Of a stretch of DNA of 64,000 nucleotides, positions 42,801 to 54,939 are shown in pieces. Where the stretch lies: assembly GCA_014529385.2 (NCBI GenBank), contig CM043944.1, positions 91,071,914 to 91,135,913 on the forward strand, read 5' to 3'. Both the position numbers and the translations under genes were made by a program. Within the stretch, counting starts at the first letter, position 1. Each line of letters starts with the position of its first letter. The notes below the pieces were generated by a model that made no database searches, was not told where the DNA came from, and saw nothing but the letters and a program-made list of their open reading frames with translations. The stretch comes from Adiantum capillus-veneris. Taxonomy: Eukaryota; Streptophyta; Polypodiopsida; Polypodiales; Pteridaceae.

Positions 42801-43033
42801 TTTTCCTTTCTTGCTTCTATGTGCGATTATTTAAGTTCATCAAGTACTGGATTTTTATTTGTCAGATCAACCGTAAATCCTTCTCAAATAAGATCAATTC
42901 AAGAAGTAACAGCGGTCGTAACAGTCGCTACATTACTCTTCCTGCTTAAGGCATCTTCCCAAATCATATTTGCATAACAACTCCATCCATCTTCGTTGTC
43001 GCATATTAAGGTCAGGTTGGGTGTAGATCCACT

Positions 43034-43400
43034 TCAAACTTTTATGGTCGGTATATGTAGTTCAAATCTCCTTCCGAGAAGATAGTGTTGCCATACTTTA
43101 AGAGCATGCACAACGGCCAATAATTCCAAGTCATGTGTAGGATAATTTAACTCATGTATACGTAACTTATGAGACTCATAAGCTACTGGTTTTTCTTCTT
43201 GAGACAGAAACACCACCAATTGCCTGTCCACTTGCAGTAGTGAGCACAATGAATGGTTTTGAGAAGTCTGGAAGCTGTAGTATTGGAGCATTCACCAAAG
43301 CTTCTTTGAGTTTCTCAAAACTAGCTTGAGCACGTTCATTCCAAGTAAACACTTTAGCCTTCTTAAGCATATTAGTTAATGGAGATGCAATCTTAGCGTA
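43034..43400 (-). pseudogene. RNase H domain of the chromovirus
   Basis: Two overlapping frames give FTWNERAQASFEKLKEALVN, APILQLPDFSKPFIVLT, then KPVAYESHKLRIHELNYPTH and LLAVVHALKVWQHYLLGRRF. This is the gypsy RNase H pattern. The first catalytic Asp (usually in TDAS) is replaced: TTASGQAIGG. A frameshift lies near 43200. Confidence 0.85.
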
Positions 43401-43480
43401 GCCTTCACTAAATGTACGATACCATCCTTTTAAACCAAGAAAGCCATGTACTTCTCATACTGATTTTGATGTAGGCCAAG

Positions 43481-44098
43481 CTATAATAGCTTTGATCTTA
43501 TTTGGATCAGTAGAACACCATCTTTGGATACAATAAATTCCAAATATTTCACCTTGTCAGTGAAGAAGGTGCACTTGCTACGTTTGGCATAAAGTTGATT
43601 TTGAGGGAGAATTTCAAGTACTCGCCGCACATGTTGTTCATGTTCTTCTCTGTTTCTTGAGTGAACTAAGATGTCATCAAAGAAGACAAGAACAAAATCA
43701 TCAAGATGCTCTCGAAACACATTGGTCACAAGACGATTAAAAGCTGCACGAGCATTAGTAAATCCAAAAGGCATAACTATAAATTCATAATGTCCTGTCT
43801 TTGGTATGTCCTCCTTGATTCGGATTTGGTAATACCCTGACTTAAGATCAATCCTTATGAAGATAAAAGCTCCATGTAATCGGTCAAGTAGTTCATCAAT
43901 TCTTGGTATTGCATACTTATTCTTGACTGTTACTTGGTTTAATCCTCAAATACAAAGACGTAAAGTACCATCCTTCTTTCGATTAAAGAGAACAAGATTA
44001 CTCCATGGAGAAATGCTGTGTTGAATGAAGCCTTGTTCAAGGAGTTGAGTTAATTGCTCCTTGAGTTCCACAGACTCAATAACTAACATTTTCTAAGG
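43481..44098 (-). pseudogene. Reverse transcriptase of the chromovirus
   Basis: The minus strand gives [59 protein letters not shown] and [14 protein letters not shown], the ordered RT motifs with F-F-D-D in place of Y-x-D-D. One stop lies near 43948. It continues downstream to RNase H with a further break near 43460-43480. Confidence 0.88.
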
Positions 44099-44766
44099 TC
44101 AAAGGGAAACTGGTTGAGCTCCTAGAGTAAGCTCTATTGCATGACCAACATCATGCTTGGGTGGTAATTGTGAAATTTCTTTGGAGAATACATCATCAAA
44201 CTCTATTATCCATTTGGGTTCATGTGAATATATCTTCTTCTCCTTAGGGTTAAGCTTTACTGCATAAATCCTTTCATTTTTCCTATGACTCTTCATAAGT
44301 TTAATGAAGTTCACCAGTCTAAGCTTAGACTTCCCGCGTTTCCCAGTAACTATAACTCTAGAGTTTTGATCATTTGCGAAAGTCAATAAAGCGTCTTTAC
44401 ATGTATGTGAGCATCATTGGCCTTAAACCAATCCATTCCGAGGATTCCATCGTAGATTCCTATGGGTAAAACACTAAATTTTTTAGAAGTATTATGACCA
44501 TCCAAAATAAAATTCAAGTTACCCATTGAAGTAGAAGATCTAACCTTCCTACCCGTAGCTACTTCTATTGTAAGGTCTATATTAGGGTGTTCAAGAAAAA
44601 TGAGGTTTCTGATGCACTTAGGATAATATGAAAGAATGTGTACTCCCTAAATCAATCAATAAGGTAAAATGGTTACCTTGATACTCCACTGGGGTTTGAA
44701 TTAATGAAAATTGTTCATTCACTCCATGATGTTCAATTGCAACATGAACATACGCGTTTGCTTGAT
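44099..44766 (-). pseudogene. Protease and protease-RT linker of the chromovirus
   Basis: The frame 44099-44386 reads EPKWIIEFDDVFSKEISQLP then HDVGHAIELTLGAQPVSL, the conserved stretch just before RT. Upstream, in other frames, the phrase GIYDGILGMDWF (about 44416-44465) is the C-terminal signature of the gypsy protease. The active-site region is too broken to read. Confidence 0.7.
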
Positions 44767-45880
44767 TTATTTCTCCTCTAGCCCCTTGAGCTCTGTTAAC
44801 TTGAGGTCTTTCTTGAGGTTTTTGATTTCCTGCTCCTCCTGGAAGAGATTGACACTTAACATTTCCATTGGTTTCATTGTTGTTGACATGCGGTCCATTC
44901 TAAATAAAAAATGGATTGCCGAGTCTAAAATTCCCTTGGTTTTGAGGTTGTCTTTGGTTTTGGTTAAAATTTTGCTGATCGAAGTTCCTCTAAACTGTCG
45001 ATGATCTAGGTTTAAAGTTTCCAAAATTCCGATTCGGATTGAAGTTTCTATGTCCACAATTGTCCACCAATCCTATGAAGCTTGAATTGTTAAATGGACA
45101 ATCCTTGGATTGATGACCAGGATCAAGACAAGTGTAGCACAAATGATCCTATTTATCTTTCATACGTAATAAGTTCTCTCTTCTTTGCTGTGGATTTTCA
45201 GACCTTTGTTCCTCCTTGAAACGAAGCTTTTTGATTTCATGAACAAGAACAGGTTCTGGTTTTCTCTTTCCTATAGTAGCTCACTCTATTTTGATAGGTT
45301 TTCCTACATCAAGGACATCTGCAAAATTGGTAAGACGAAGACTCTAGAGTTTAGTCTTCATAGGATTAGGTAACCCTGACATGAATCGAGCTACCTTGAC
45401 CTCTTGAGTCATCCCGGCTAGATCATACTTGACAAGGGTTAAGAAATGTTAATAGTATGATTCCAAATCTTTGGTTCCTTGAGTACAGTCAAGAAACTCA
45501 TTCATATGGTCTCAATGATAAACTTTGTTTTGATAGTTCTTCTTGAGCTAGGTTTTGAGGTAATCCCAAGTTGCGGCATTAGAATCAACATTGTTTTTCG
45601 TGCACTGGTCTCTCCACCAATGTTTGGCTGTCTTCTCTAGTTTAAATTTAGTAATGATAGCTCTGTTTACTGTTGATGAATGAGCCAAATCAAAGTAGTC
45701 ACCCATGCGATCAATCCAATCTTCATTCCCGATAAAATTTCCAAGTTGAGACTTGCGAAGAATAGCATCGATGTCTCTATCAATGATGGTGTGTTGAAGA
45801 ACAATAGGTGCATTTGCATTAGTAGTAGTTGCATTTCCTATAGTAACTTACTGTACCATATCAACCAAGGTCATACTTAG
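44767..45880 (-). pseudogene. Gag with CCHC knuckle of the chromovirus
   Basis: From about 45872 the minus strand gives a short leader, then LRKSQLGNFIGNEDWIDRMG, YFDLAHSSTVNRAIITKFKL and KHWWRDQC, the gag core pattern with F-x-G-x-E and W-W. A zinc knuckle HLCYTCLDPGHQSKDC (C-x2-C-x4-H-x4-C) lies at about 45085-45140. Frameshifts separate the core, the knuckle and the last part (44767-45057). Confidence 0.75.
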
Positions 45881-46043
45881 TAAAATATCCTAATCCGCTC
45901 GAAGTCCTTAAACTAAATAGAATAGACAATTGAAGATAAGATTAGAAGAAATAATAACAAATAAATTGATCCAATATCTATATCACAAAACTTTGGGTTT
46001 CCAAAAAGTTTACAAGGTGTCTCAAAAGTTTCTAATAAATCCA

Positions 46044-46902
46044 AATGGCTCTGAGATAATGCACTTGGTAATATCCATTGTGATATACTTCCACCAATGG
46101 AGTATAGTTGTCCCACTCCTTGAGTATATCGAATGGGAAATTCCAATAATCCTTTGTGATCTTTGGCTGGATTATCTCTTCATTGACATGTGAGTCATAC
46201 CATTCTTGAGTAAGAGATTTGTTCGTTACGGATACCCCCATTTCGGTGTGGACAATCGCCTTCTTGTACTCGAAGTAATCATCAAAGAAGAAAATTTGTT
46301 TGGAAACACATCCGGTGTGTCCCATCCAACTGAGCTACATGTACATTTGCACAATCTGCAAGGCAATGAGGTCTGCTATAGGTATTGTGTAAAATTTTTA
46401 CATTGCGAGGATTGTAGATTAGTGACTTTCCAAAGAAGTCAAAGAACAAATTCCAAGGTACCGAGCTAAAGAAATGTTGGTTGTTGTTTTTGCATTGCCG
46501 ACCCCATACATTAAACATAACTATGTTAAAGCATCCTGTAGCCATTACTAAAGGAAGTATGTTTCTGGCCATCCATGTTTCCTTTGTCAGTCTTAGGGTA
46601 AGTTCATAAGCATTTATGTACAATATTTGATTAGTGACTACAATCTGTGTTCCCAACTTGGATTGTATCCACTCGATACTCCCAACATGCGAGGGTTTAT
46701 GCTCAGGTGGTGTAAACTTAGGGTTCGCTGTAGCATATTGATACCAAGATTGAAAGGTATTAGGTACAATGAAATATGTAGACATCAACCTTTTCTTCTC
46801 TTTCCCATTATGATGGTAGTGACAAGCCTTTGCACTTCCACTCCAGTTTGGAAATGCTCTTTCACCATAAGGCGGGAGAGTATATCCGCCCATATCCCTC
46901 AA
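46044..46902 (-). pseudogene. Uncharacterised protein-like frame, about 290 codons, one frameshift
   Basis: From an ATG at 46893 the frame reads MGGYTLPPYGERAFPNWSG, IVPNTFQSWYQYATANPKFT, HVGSIEWIQSKLGTQIVVTN and WMARNILPLVMATGCFNIVM, shifts near 46285-46325, then continues FFFDDYFEYKKAIVHTEMGV and IQPKITKDYWNFPFDILKEW to about 46044. Composition is clearly protein-like and rich in Trp, Tyr and Phe. I do not recognise it. It borders the chromovirus gag region on the left and the dimeric LTR element on the right, so it could belong to the host element of the nest, to a captured gene, or to another transposon. Confidence 0.4.
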
Positions 46903-46906
46903 GCTA

Positions 46907-47103
46907 AGTGGTCAGTCATCTACATACATACCCCATTACTTAAGTTAGTTAGAATGATAAAACCAAGATTCAAACTCAAATACTATATGCTCAAAACAAT
47001 ATGTGTTATATAAAAATCAAACTTTTATAACCGCAAAATGCAAAAAGATACATAGTGTTTCTAAGGAGATACATAAATACAAAAGGGTCCTACAAACCAA
47101 TTC
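46907..47103. other. Short spacer before the dimeric element
   Basis: AT-rich, no gene seen. Homology between the two halves of the dimer starts at about 47104 (CCTCCCTGCAGCAACGCC). Confidence 0.5.
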
Positions 47104-50065
47104 CTCCCTGCAGCAACGCCATCATCCCTAAACTCCTTCGCGCACTTGAGTCTTGAGTGCAGGCGATCTGAAGGCCCCCAACCCGGTTAACCACTCAAGC
47201 AAACTCCCATGCGCACGGCACTGCTCTCAGTCACATCTTTTCACTCCCTTTACCCATAAAAACAGGCTGTTAACCTCTTGACCACCCAATATGCATATTT
47301 TTGGCTGCCCGAGCTGCATTGCCATTAAATTTTAGCTTTGTCCTTAAAGGTAACAATCACCCCCCACTCGCCTTGAATTCATGGTCACCCACCAGTGTTC
47401 GAGAAAAATGTGTCTGAGCTCAATATCATGGCATTTTCAATTTCGAACAAATGCCATTTGAGGGCATAGAGTAAAGGATAAATTTTGCCCCAAAATCGAG
47501 AAAAAAAATACTATAAAAACCCAAAAAAATAAAAACCTAATTTTCTAAAATTTCCTCTTGGAAAATTCAAGAAAAGGAGTTTTGTATGTTTAAAAAAAAA
47601 AAGATTTTTCCCGAACACTGTCAATTACCCACTTGGTACTCAAGGCTCAAATACTCAAGGGAGTCCACCGTATTATACCCTTGACTGGCCGTCCCATTTA
47701 AAAACTTTCTCGGTCGATTACCCGACCAAAGTTGCACTTGACCAAACTTCAAAGCCAACCACTTAAAATTATTCCCACCACCCAACTTACACCTTATTTT
47801 GACACCTAACCTTGGTTATTTTGTCCGCCCTTACCATTTTTGGCTACCCATTGCATGCCTAGTCATTTAACAGGCATCTCTTTTCCATCTAACTCTTGCT
47901 TACTAGTCTCCCATGATAATCTCACTCTATTTTATTAAAAATAGGATTGTGACCTTAATTTTGACCTTTTAAAGTCGACTTTATGAGAATCCGGCCAGAT
48001 TCCCACCAAGGCCTTTGAAGTTGGCCTCCCAAGTCGATGCATCCGGATTCATAAGAGCTCAAACCCAATTTCAGATTCCAATTTCATTGAGCAACCAAAC
48101 AGGATAGCTAACTTGCAAATCATTTGTGACATTGAGATTATCATTACAAAAGAACTTGGAAGTAGTATCTTGTGTTGTGACGATTACCTAGGACCAATAC
48201 CATTGTCGAGCTCATTGTACAAATTGAATGCTAATGCTAATGATGTTGAAAAGCTCTCACAACGGACAGAAACTATCAAAAGGGATTGCAAAGAAGCCTA
48301 CTAGATTTGACACCTAGGAAAATTAATTTAAATTTATTATATTTTCTTGAATTTTCTTGAAACATGTGTCTAAACGAGTTTTATCACATGAACTTTATAC
48401 TATTAACTCTCCATGGAGTTTTCTCTATTTGTAAGTTACAAAGATGGCACCAACAAGAGAGTGGAAGAAACCACTAAATTCATGTCTGTATTTGAAACCA
48501 TTTGGACAACTTGACCACCAACAGTCAAATCTCTATATTGAAGTTAATTCATGAACGAAGAGCTTGAGATAACATGAATTATTTTATTTTTAGTTTTGAT
48601 GACAATTTTAAACGGGTATCCTAAAAGTCTATGCTAATTTTTGGTAATGTATCTCTTCTTTTATTTTTCATCGACCATTGTTACTTCACTCTATACTTGT
48701 TCGTATCTCATGCATTTATAAGCTGATGCAATATATTCATTGATTCCTATATTCGCAATTTTATGAGGTTTCTCTTCGCATGTATTTGGAAGCTATCCAA
48801 GACAAGGGATAAGACACTTGATTGTGGTGAAACTAATCACGTTCCATGACGGATGTATGTCGGTGAATATAATTTATAAGTTCTCTCCCTCTATCTTTTT
48901 AGAACAAATTTGCTATTATTCATTCATGGTAATAATCAGTTTGCTATCATTTATGTATTATACTTGGCAACTGTGATCTATCATTGATAATTCCATATTA
49001 TATGTTTTTCAATCTTCATGCTACTAATCATGTCACAAAGGCCACTATTAGTTCTAATGTTGACAGATCACAAATACAATCACTTGTAAGTACAAAACTC
49101 TCTCGAGAATTGTGAGCTTCAAACAACAGATTTACTATGGTTTACATTATTTTCAAAACACTGAATGCCAAGTCATTAAGTTGCTAAAATGACATCATTA
49201 TTTTATTTACTACTAGTATGCTAACTCTATTTCTACATAGAACCATGTCTATATAACAACATACACCAATTTCTTCATACATTAGGTGAAATTTGGACTC
49301 ACAAAGGGGCCCTTTAAGGAGTTTGACTTTACCTGTCTCTACCAAAATGGGCGCATGGATAAACTTTTTCAAACAAACTCCAAATTTGGCGGAGGTTTGA
49401 CATTTAGAATATCCTCTTCAAGCTCTATCTGCAGATATATAGCACGCCATGAGATTCCCCATATTTTAGAAGATTCTTTTTTTGATTCACTTAGATTGCG
49501 ACAGAGTTGTCATATCATAGGTGAATCAAAAAAAGAATCTTCTAAAATATGGGGAATCTCATGGCGTGCTATATATCAGTAAGAGCTTGAAGAGGACATT
49601 CTAACTGTCAAACCTTCGACAACTTTGGAGTTTGTTTGCAAAAAGTTATCCATGCGCCCGTTTTGGTAGAGAGAGGTAAAGTCAAACTCCTTAAAGGACC
49701 CCTTTGTGAGTCCAAATTTCACCTAATGATAGCATTTGCTTAATTGATAGAAAGTGAAGCTTAACAAGTTGCTATGGTATTGCATATCTTGTAGCTTTGG
49801 GCTTACTGGCCCTAGCAGGTACTAAATTCTTGGTAAAGTTTTCTTTTTAGATAATCACACTTGTGGCCATCTTCTGTGCCACCTTCTATGGTTGCAATGC
49901 AGGATATGCTGGGCATGAGGACTCTTAAGATGTTGTGCATTCTCCATGTCCTTAGCTCATGCTTGGATACTCACTACATTTTGGGTCATGGTCTTTATAT
50001 AAACAAGAAGCCTAACATTGTAATATATTTTACTAGTTAATTACCTTCACACAGGCACATTCACA
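47104..50065 (+). other. Internal region of unit 1, largely non-coding
   Basis: About 3 kb without pol motifs. It holds a 449-bp hairpin element (49280-49728). A 63-codon frame at 48113 (TTG start; repeated at 52663) reads GSSILCCDDYLGPIPLSSSL but has no support beyond being present in both units, which are copies of each other. The rest is AT-rich. Confidence 0.6.
49280..49728. mobile_element. Foldback element, arms about 210 bp, loop 30 nt (unit 1)
   Basis: The left arm (49280-49490) begins CATTAGGTGAAATTTGGACT. The right arm (49521-49728) is its reverse complement with few mismatches and ends AAATTTCACCTAATG. The loop is 49491-49520. The element proper may run GGTGAAATTTGG...CCAAATTTCACC (49285-49723) between TA dinucleotides. 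A transcript would fold into one long hairpin. The frames inside it come from the arms and are not genes. Confidence 0.93.
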
Positions 50066-50341
50066 ATGCATTTCACATTAGTCTTTTACGACCATTCAGA
50101 GGACCCCTACCTACACCACATTTATGAAGACCCACCTTCACTTGTAGACCAAGAAGAGCAACTCATCCCTGACAAAATAGTTGATCACGAGACCACCACT
50201 ACACGCAATAGCATGGTATATAACCGTTATCTTTTGACTTTCAAGGGCCACCCTAGAGAGGATGTCAAATGGATACTTGAAAAGTGTTTTTGCAACTTCC
50301 CTGACCTTCTCCACACTTTCCATCACTCACGGTCCAATTGA
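50066..50341 (+). CDS. Chromodomain-like frame at the 3' end of the internal region (unit 1)
   Basis: ATG-started, 91 codons. After an acidic stretch (PPSLVDQEEQLIPD) it reads KIVDHETTTTRNSMVYNRY, LLTFKGHPREDVKWI and CFCNFPDLL. This follows the plant chromovirus C-terminal chromodomain pattern: I-x-D-H, T-T-R-x, Y-L-x-x-F-K-G-x-P, W-I, F-P-D-L-L. It lies 48 bases upstream of the LTR, where the end of an integrase-chromodomain would be. Upstream integrase is absent. An AG acceptor-like CTTCACACAG precedes it. Probably a remnant kept because pol was deleted upstream of it. Confidence 0.6.
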   Translation: MHFTLVFYDHSEDPYLHHIYEDPPSLVDQEEQLIPDKIVDHETTTTRNSMVYNRYLLTFKGHPREDVKWILEKCFCNFPDLLHTFHHSRSN

Positions 50342-50378
50342 TTTCTCTATTGAGCAACTGAGGACAGTTGCTATCCCT

Positions 50379-50389
50379 GGTGGGAGGGA
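50379..50389 (+). promoter_or_regulatory. Polypurine tract (unit 1)
   Basis: GGTGGGAGGGA immediately before LTR start TGTTACGAGAC; the same sequence precedes the second LTR at 54929-54939. Confidence 0.8.
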
Positions 50390-50920
50390 TGTTACGAGAC
50401 TGGGCAGCCTCCTGTTGTAGTGGTTAGCTGCAATTGGGATAGCTGGCGTCATGGTTAATTATGTGCTGTCTATTTATTCTACTAATTGAGTTGATGATGA
50501 TTTTGTAGAGTGGAATGCGGGGAGTTGATGAAGAGGCACCGGCAATTACTCTTGGCCATTTTATATTTGCATAGTATCTTAGAGAATCATTTCAATAAGC
50601 CACTATGGCTCTGTAAATCGTTGTAGTGGGAACTCCCCTTATGGGTCATGCAAGAACTAATGAGCTTCACTCATTTACAAAAGTGAAGTGGTTGTAAAAA
50701 GAGGGGCCTCAATTTTTGGCACCTTAAACTCAAAATAATATATTAAATACCAACTCCACAAGAGAGGTGCCGTGGAGTTTGGGGCTAGATTTAGGCCTTT
50801 CTCTTGCAGATTGTCTTCTCTACTCTCTTATGCTATGGTTATTTGTTGTGTACTCTCTAATCTAGTCTCCATCTCTTACACATCTCTCTCTTACAAGCAT
50901 GTCTATGTCAATTCTATGTT

Positions 50921-50958
<38 letters not shown>

Positions 50959-51076
50959 TAGTCTAGGTGAGTGTGTGTTCTTGAAATTGGAAGAAGAGTT
51001 GGACAGGTTGATGGTGATTGCTTGGAAGCTTGTGTTGAATCGTTTAAGCGGCCGATCTCCCCCTCTTCTCCCAACA
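50390..51076 (+). repeat. Shared central LTR, 687 bp
   Basis: Starts TGTTACGAGACTGGGCAGCC and ends CTTCTCCCAACA. It is preceded by a polypurine tract and followed by a PBS, so it serves as 3' LTR of unit 1 and 5' LTR of unit 2. It has a GT run at about 50930-50957. It differs from the right LTR by a few substitutions and the GT length. Confidence 0.93.
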
Positions 51077-51077
51077 G

Positions 51078-51089
51078 TGGTATCAGAAC
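51078..51089 (+). promoter_or_regulatory. Primer-binding site, tRNA-Met type
   Basis: TGGTATCAGAAC starts one base after the LTR. It matches the tRNA-Met site TGGTATCAGAGC except for one base. Confidence 0.85.
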
Positions 51090-51124
51090 AAAGGTTTCAT
51101 TTCATGAGGAGTAATTATGTGAAC

Positions 51125-51259
51125 ATGGCGGGTCTATTAACAACCGACAAGATCATGTTAATGAGGTCGAGAGACGTGGAAAGCTATTCTCGAAACAAGC
51201 GTAAGGAAAACGAAAATTTATTATCTATGCATCCAGGTTTTGCCAACCGGAGAGGGTAA
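51125..51259 (+). CDS. Short gag-like start, 44 codons
   Basis: An ATG 36 bases after the PBS starts MAGLLTTDKIMLMRSRDVES and ends at TAA after a basic stretch. Position fits the start of gag, but nothing homologous to a gag core follows. The next ~250 bases (51260-51507) are AT-rich. Probably a truncated gag remnant. Confidence 0.3.
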   Translation: MAGLLTTDKIMLMRSRDVESYSRNKRKENENLLSMHPGFANRRG

Positions 51260-54200
51260 TAGTATTTTTCAAATTGTTGGATTTTTGAATTATTTTCTTG
51301 TTTAATTTATTTATTTTCCTTCCTTCATCATGTGTTGCAATTGACCATGTCACTTGAGATTTAAATATGGACACAAGTATACTTGAGTCGAGGATCTCAA
51401 CCGAATTAACTTTGGATTTTGTGAGAAAATAGGGTAAATATAGTTGAAATATAGGCTAATTTACAACAATTTTGTTTAAGAATAAACTAAAAAGAGATGC
51501 AAGTATGACCTATGAGTTTTCCTCATAAGTTGGGCATGCAAGCCATGCTTTGCCCCATCGCCCGCCCCACAGCCCACACTGTTGCCCTCTTCCCTCTGCC
51601 AATGGTCGGCATCACCAAAATGTCCTTCACTGCACTAAGCAAATGGTCACCCAAGCCTCCCTGCAGCAACGCCATCATCCCTAAACTCCTTCGCGCACTT
51701 GAGTCTTGAGTGCAGGTGATCTGATGTCCCCCCCGTTAACCACTCAAGCAAACTCCCCTGCGCACGGCACTGCTCTCAGTCACATCTTTTCACTCCCTTT
51801 ACCCATAAAAAGAGGCTGTTAACCTCTTGACCACCCAATATGCATATTTTTGGCCGCCCGAGCTGCGTTGCCATTAAATTTTAGCTTTGTCCTTAAAGGT
51901 AACAATCACCCCCCACTCGCCTCGAATTCATGGTCACCCACCAGTGTTCGAGAAAAATGTGTCTGAGCTCAATATCATGCCATTTTCAATTTCGAACAAA
52001 TGCCATTTGAGGGCATAGAGTAAAGGATAAATTTTTCCCCAAAATCGAGAAAAAAAATACTGTAAAAACCCAAAAAAAATAAAAACCTAATTTTCTAAAA
52101 TTTCCTCTTGGAAAATTCAAGAAAAGGAGTTTTGTATGTTTAAAAAAAAAAAGATTTTTCCCAAACACTGTCAATTACCCACTTGGTACTCAAGGCTCAA
52201 ATACTCAAGGGAGTCCACCGTATTATACCCTTGATTGGCCGTCCCATTTAAAAAATTTCTCGGTCGATTACCCGACCAAAGTTGCACTTGACCAAACTTC
52301 AAAGCCAACCACTTAAAATTCTTCCCACCACCCAACTTACACCTTATTTTGACACCTAACCTTGGTTATTTTGTCCGCCCTTACCATTTTTGGCTACCCA
52401 TTGCATGCCTAGTCATTTAACAGGCATCTCTTTTCCATCTAACTCTTGCTTACTAGTCTCCCATGATAATCTCGCTCTATTTTATTAAAAATAGGATTGT
52501 GACCTTAATTTTGACCTTTTAAAGTCGACTTTATGAGAATCCGGCCAGATTCCCACCAAGGCCTTTGAAGTTGGCCTCCCAAGTCGATGCATCCGGATTC
52601 ATAAGAGCTCAAACCCAATTTCAGATTCCAATTTCATTGAGCAACCAAACAGGATAGCTAACTTGCAAATCATTTGTGACATTGAGATTATCATTACAAA
52701 AGAACTTGGAAGTAGTATCTTGTGTTGTGACGATTACCTAGGACCAATACCATTGTCGAGCTCATTGTACAAATTGAATGCTAATGCTAATGATGTTGAA
52801 AAGCTCTCACAACGGACAGAAACTATCAAAAGGGATTGCAAAGAAGCCTACTAGATTTGACACCTAGGAAAATTAATTTAAATTTATTATATTTTCTTGA
52901 ATTTTCTTGAAACATGTGTCTAAACGAGTTTTATCACATGAACTTTATACTATTAACTCTCCATGGAGTTTTCTCTATTTGTAAGTTACAAAGATGGCAC
53001 CAACAAGAGAGTGGAAGAAACCACTAAATTCATGTCTGTATTTGAAACCATTTGGACAACTTGACCACCAACAGTCAAATCTCTATATTGAAGTTAATTC
53101 ATGAACGAAGAGCTTGAGATAACATGAATTATTTTATTTTTAGTTTTGATGCCAATTTTAAACGGGTATCCTAAAAGTCTATGCTAATTTTTGGTAATGT
53201 ATCTCTTCTTTTATTTTTCATCGACCATTGTTACTTCACTCTATACTTGTTCGTATCTCATGCATTTATAAGCTGATGCAATATATTCATTGATTCCTAT
53301 ATTCGCAATTTTATGAGGTTTCTCTTCGCATGTATTTGGAAGCTATCCAAGACAAGGGATAAGACACTTGATTGTGGTGAAACTAATCACGCTCCATGAC
53401 GGATGTATGTCGGTGAATATAATTTATAAGTTCTCTCCCTCTATCTTTTTAGAACAAATTTGCTATTATTCATTCATGGTAATAATCAGTTTGCTATCAT
53501 TTATGTATTATACTTGGCAACTGTGATCTATCATTGATAATTCCATATTATATGTTTTTCAATCTTCATGCTACTAATCATGTCACAAAGGCCACTATTA
53601 GTTCTAATGTTGACAGATCACAAATACAATCACTTGTAAGTACAAAACTCTCTCGAGAATTGTGAGCTTCAAACAACAGATTTACTATGGTTTACATTCT
53701 TTTCAAAACACTGAATGCCAAGTCATTAAGTTGCTAAAATGACATCATTATTTTATTTACTACTAGTATGCTAACTCTATTTCTACATAGAACCATGTCT
53801 ATATAACAACATACACCAATTTCTTCATACATTAGGTGAAATTTGGACCCACAAAGGGGCCCTTTAAGGAGTTTGACTTTACCTGTCTCTACCAAAATGG
53901 GCGCATGGATAAACTTTTTCAAACAAACTCCAAATTTGGCGGAGGTTTGACATTTAGAATATCCTCTTCAAGCTCTATCTGCAGATATATAGCACGCCAT
54001 GAGATTCCCCATATTTTAGAAGATTCTTTTTTTGATTCACTTAGATTGCGACAGAGTTGTCATATCATAGGTGAATCAAAAAAAGAATCTTCTAAAATAT
54101 GGGGAATCTCATGGCGTGCTATATCTCAGTAAGAGCTTGAAGAGGACATTCTAACTGTCAAACCTTCGACAACTTTGGAGTTTGTTTGCAAAAAGTTATC

Positions 54201-54615
54201 CATGCGCCCGTTTTGGTAGAGAGAGGTAAAGTCAAACTCCTTAAAGGACCCCTTTGTGAGTCCAAATTTCACCTAATGATAGCATTTGCTTAATTGATAG
54301 AAAGTGAAGCTTAACAAGTTGCTATGGTATTGCATATCTTGTAGCTTTGGGCTTACTGGCCCTAGCAGGTACTAAATTCTTGGTAAAGTTTTCTTTTTAG
54401 ATAATCACACTTGTGGCCATCTTCTGTGCCACCTTCTATGGTTGCAATGCAGGATATGCTGGGCATGAGGACTCTTAAGATGTTGTGCATTCTCCATGTC
54501 CTTAGCTCATGCTTGGATACTCACTACATTTTGGGTCATGGTCTTTATATAAACAAGAAGCCTAACATTGTAATATATTTTACTAGTTAATTACCTTCAC
54601 ACAGGCACATTCACA
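51260..54615 (+). other. Internal region of unit 2, largely non-coding
   Basis: The first ~400 bases (51260-51656) are unique to unit 2 and include a Pro-rich short frame at 51512. From 51657 it repeats unit 1 almost base for base. No pol motif in any frame. Confidence 0.6.
53830..54278. mobile_element. Foldback element, second copy (unit 2)
   Basis: Same hairpin as at 49280-49728, offset 4,550 bases, arms 53830-54040 and 54071-54278, with only one or two base differences. It was duplicated along with the unit rather than inserted twice. Confidence 0.93.
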
Positions 54616-54891
54616 ATGCATTTCACATTAGTCTTTTACGACCATTCAGAGGACCCCTACCTACACCACATTTATGAAGACCCACCTTCACTTGTAGACC
54701 AAGAAGAGCAACTCATCCCTGACAAAATAGTTGATCACGAGACCACCACTACACGCAATAGCATGGTATATAACCGTTATCTTTTGACTTTCAAGGGCCA
54801 CCCTAGAGAGGATGTCAAATGGATACTTGAAAAGTGTTTTTGCAACTTCCCTGACCTTCTCCACACTTTCCATCACTCACGGTCCAATTGA
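54616..54891 (+). CDS. Chromodomain-like frame (unit 2)
   Basis: Identical in protein to the frame at 50066-50341, including KIVDHETTTTRNSMVYNRY and the conserved Trp. It is followed after 48 bases by the right LTR. See that entry for the interpretation. Confidence 0.6.
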   Translation: MHFTLVFYDHSEDPYLHHIYEDPPSLVDQEEQLIPDKIVDHETTTTRNSMVYNRYLLTFKGHPREDVKWILEKCFCNFPDLLHTFHHSRSN

Positions 54892-54939
54892 TTTCTCTAT
54901 TGAGCAACTGAGGACAGTTGCTATCCCTGGTGGGAGGGA

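Noticed and set aside
46045-46059. Primer-binding site marking a 5' LTR to its right
   Set aside because: TATCTCAGAGCCA only partly fits the tRNA-Met site, and the DNA to the right is protein-like with no second copy near the other end; kept only as an alternative.
48113-48304. 63-codon frame repeated at 52663
   Set aside because: It needs a TTG start, matches nothing, and its conservation is explained by the recent duplication of the whole unit.
49286-49582. 98-codon frame inside the hairpin, and its partner at 53836
   Set aside because: It runs through both arms and the loop of an inverted repeat, so the frame is a by-product of the hairpin.
47104-51076. A 4-kb LTR (both ~4-kb near-identical blocks taken as LTRs)
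   Set aside because: A polypurine tract and a TG start at 50390, with a chromodomain frame just upstream, show that only the last ~687 bases are LTR; the rest is internal region duplicated as part of a dimer.
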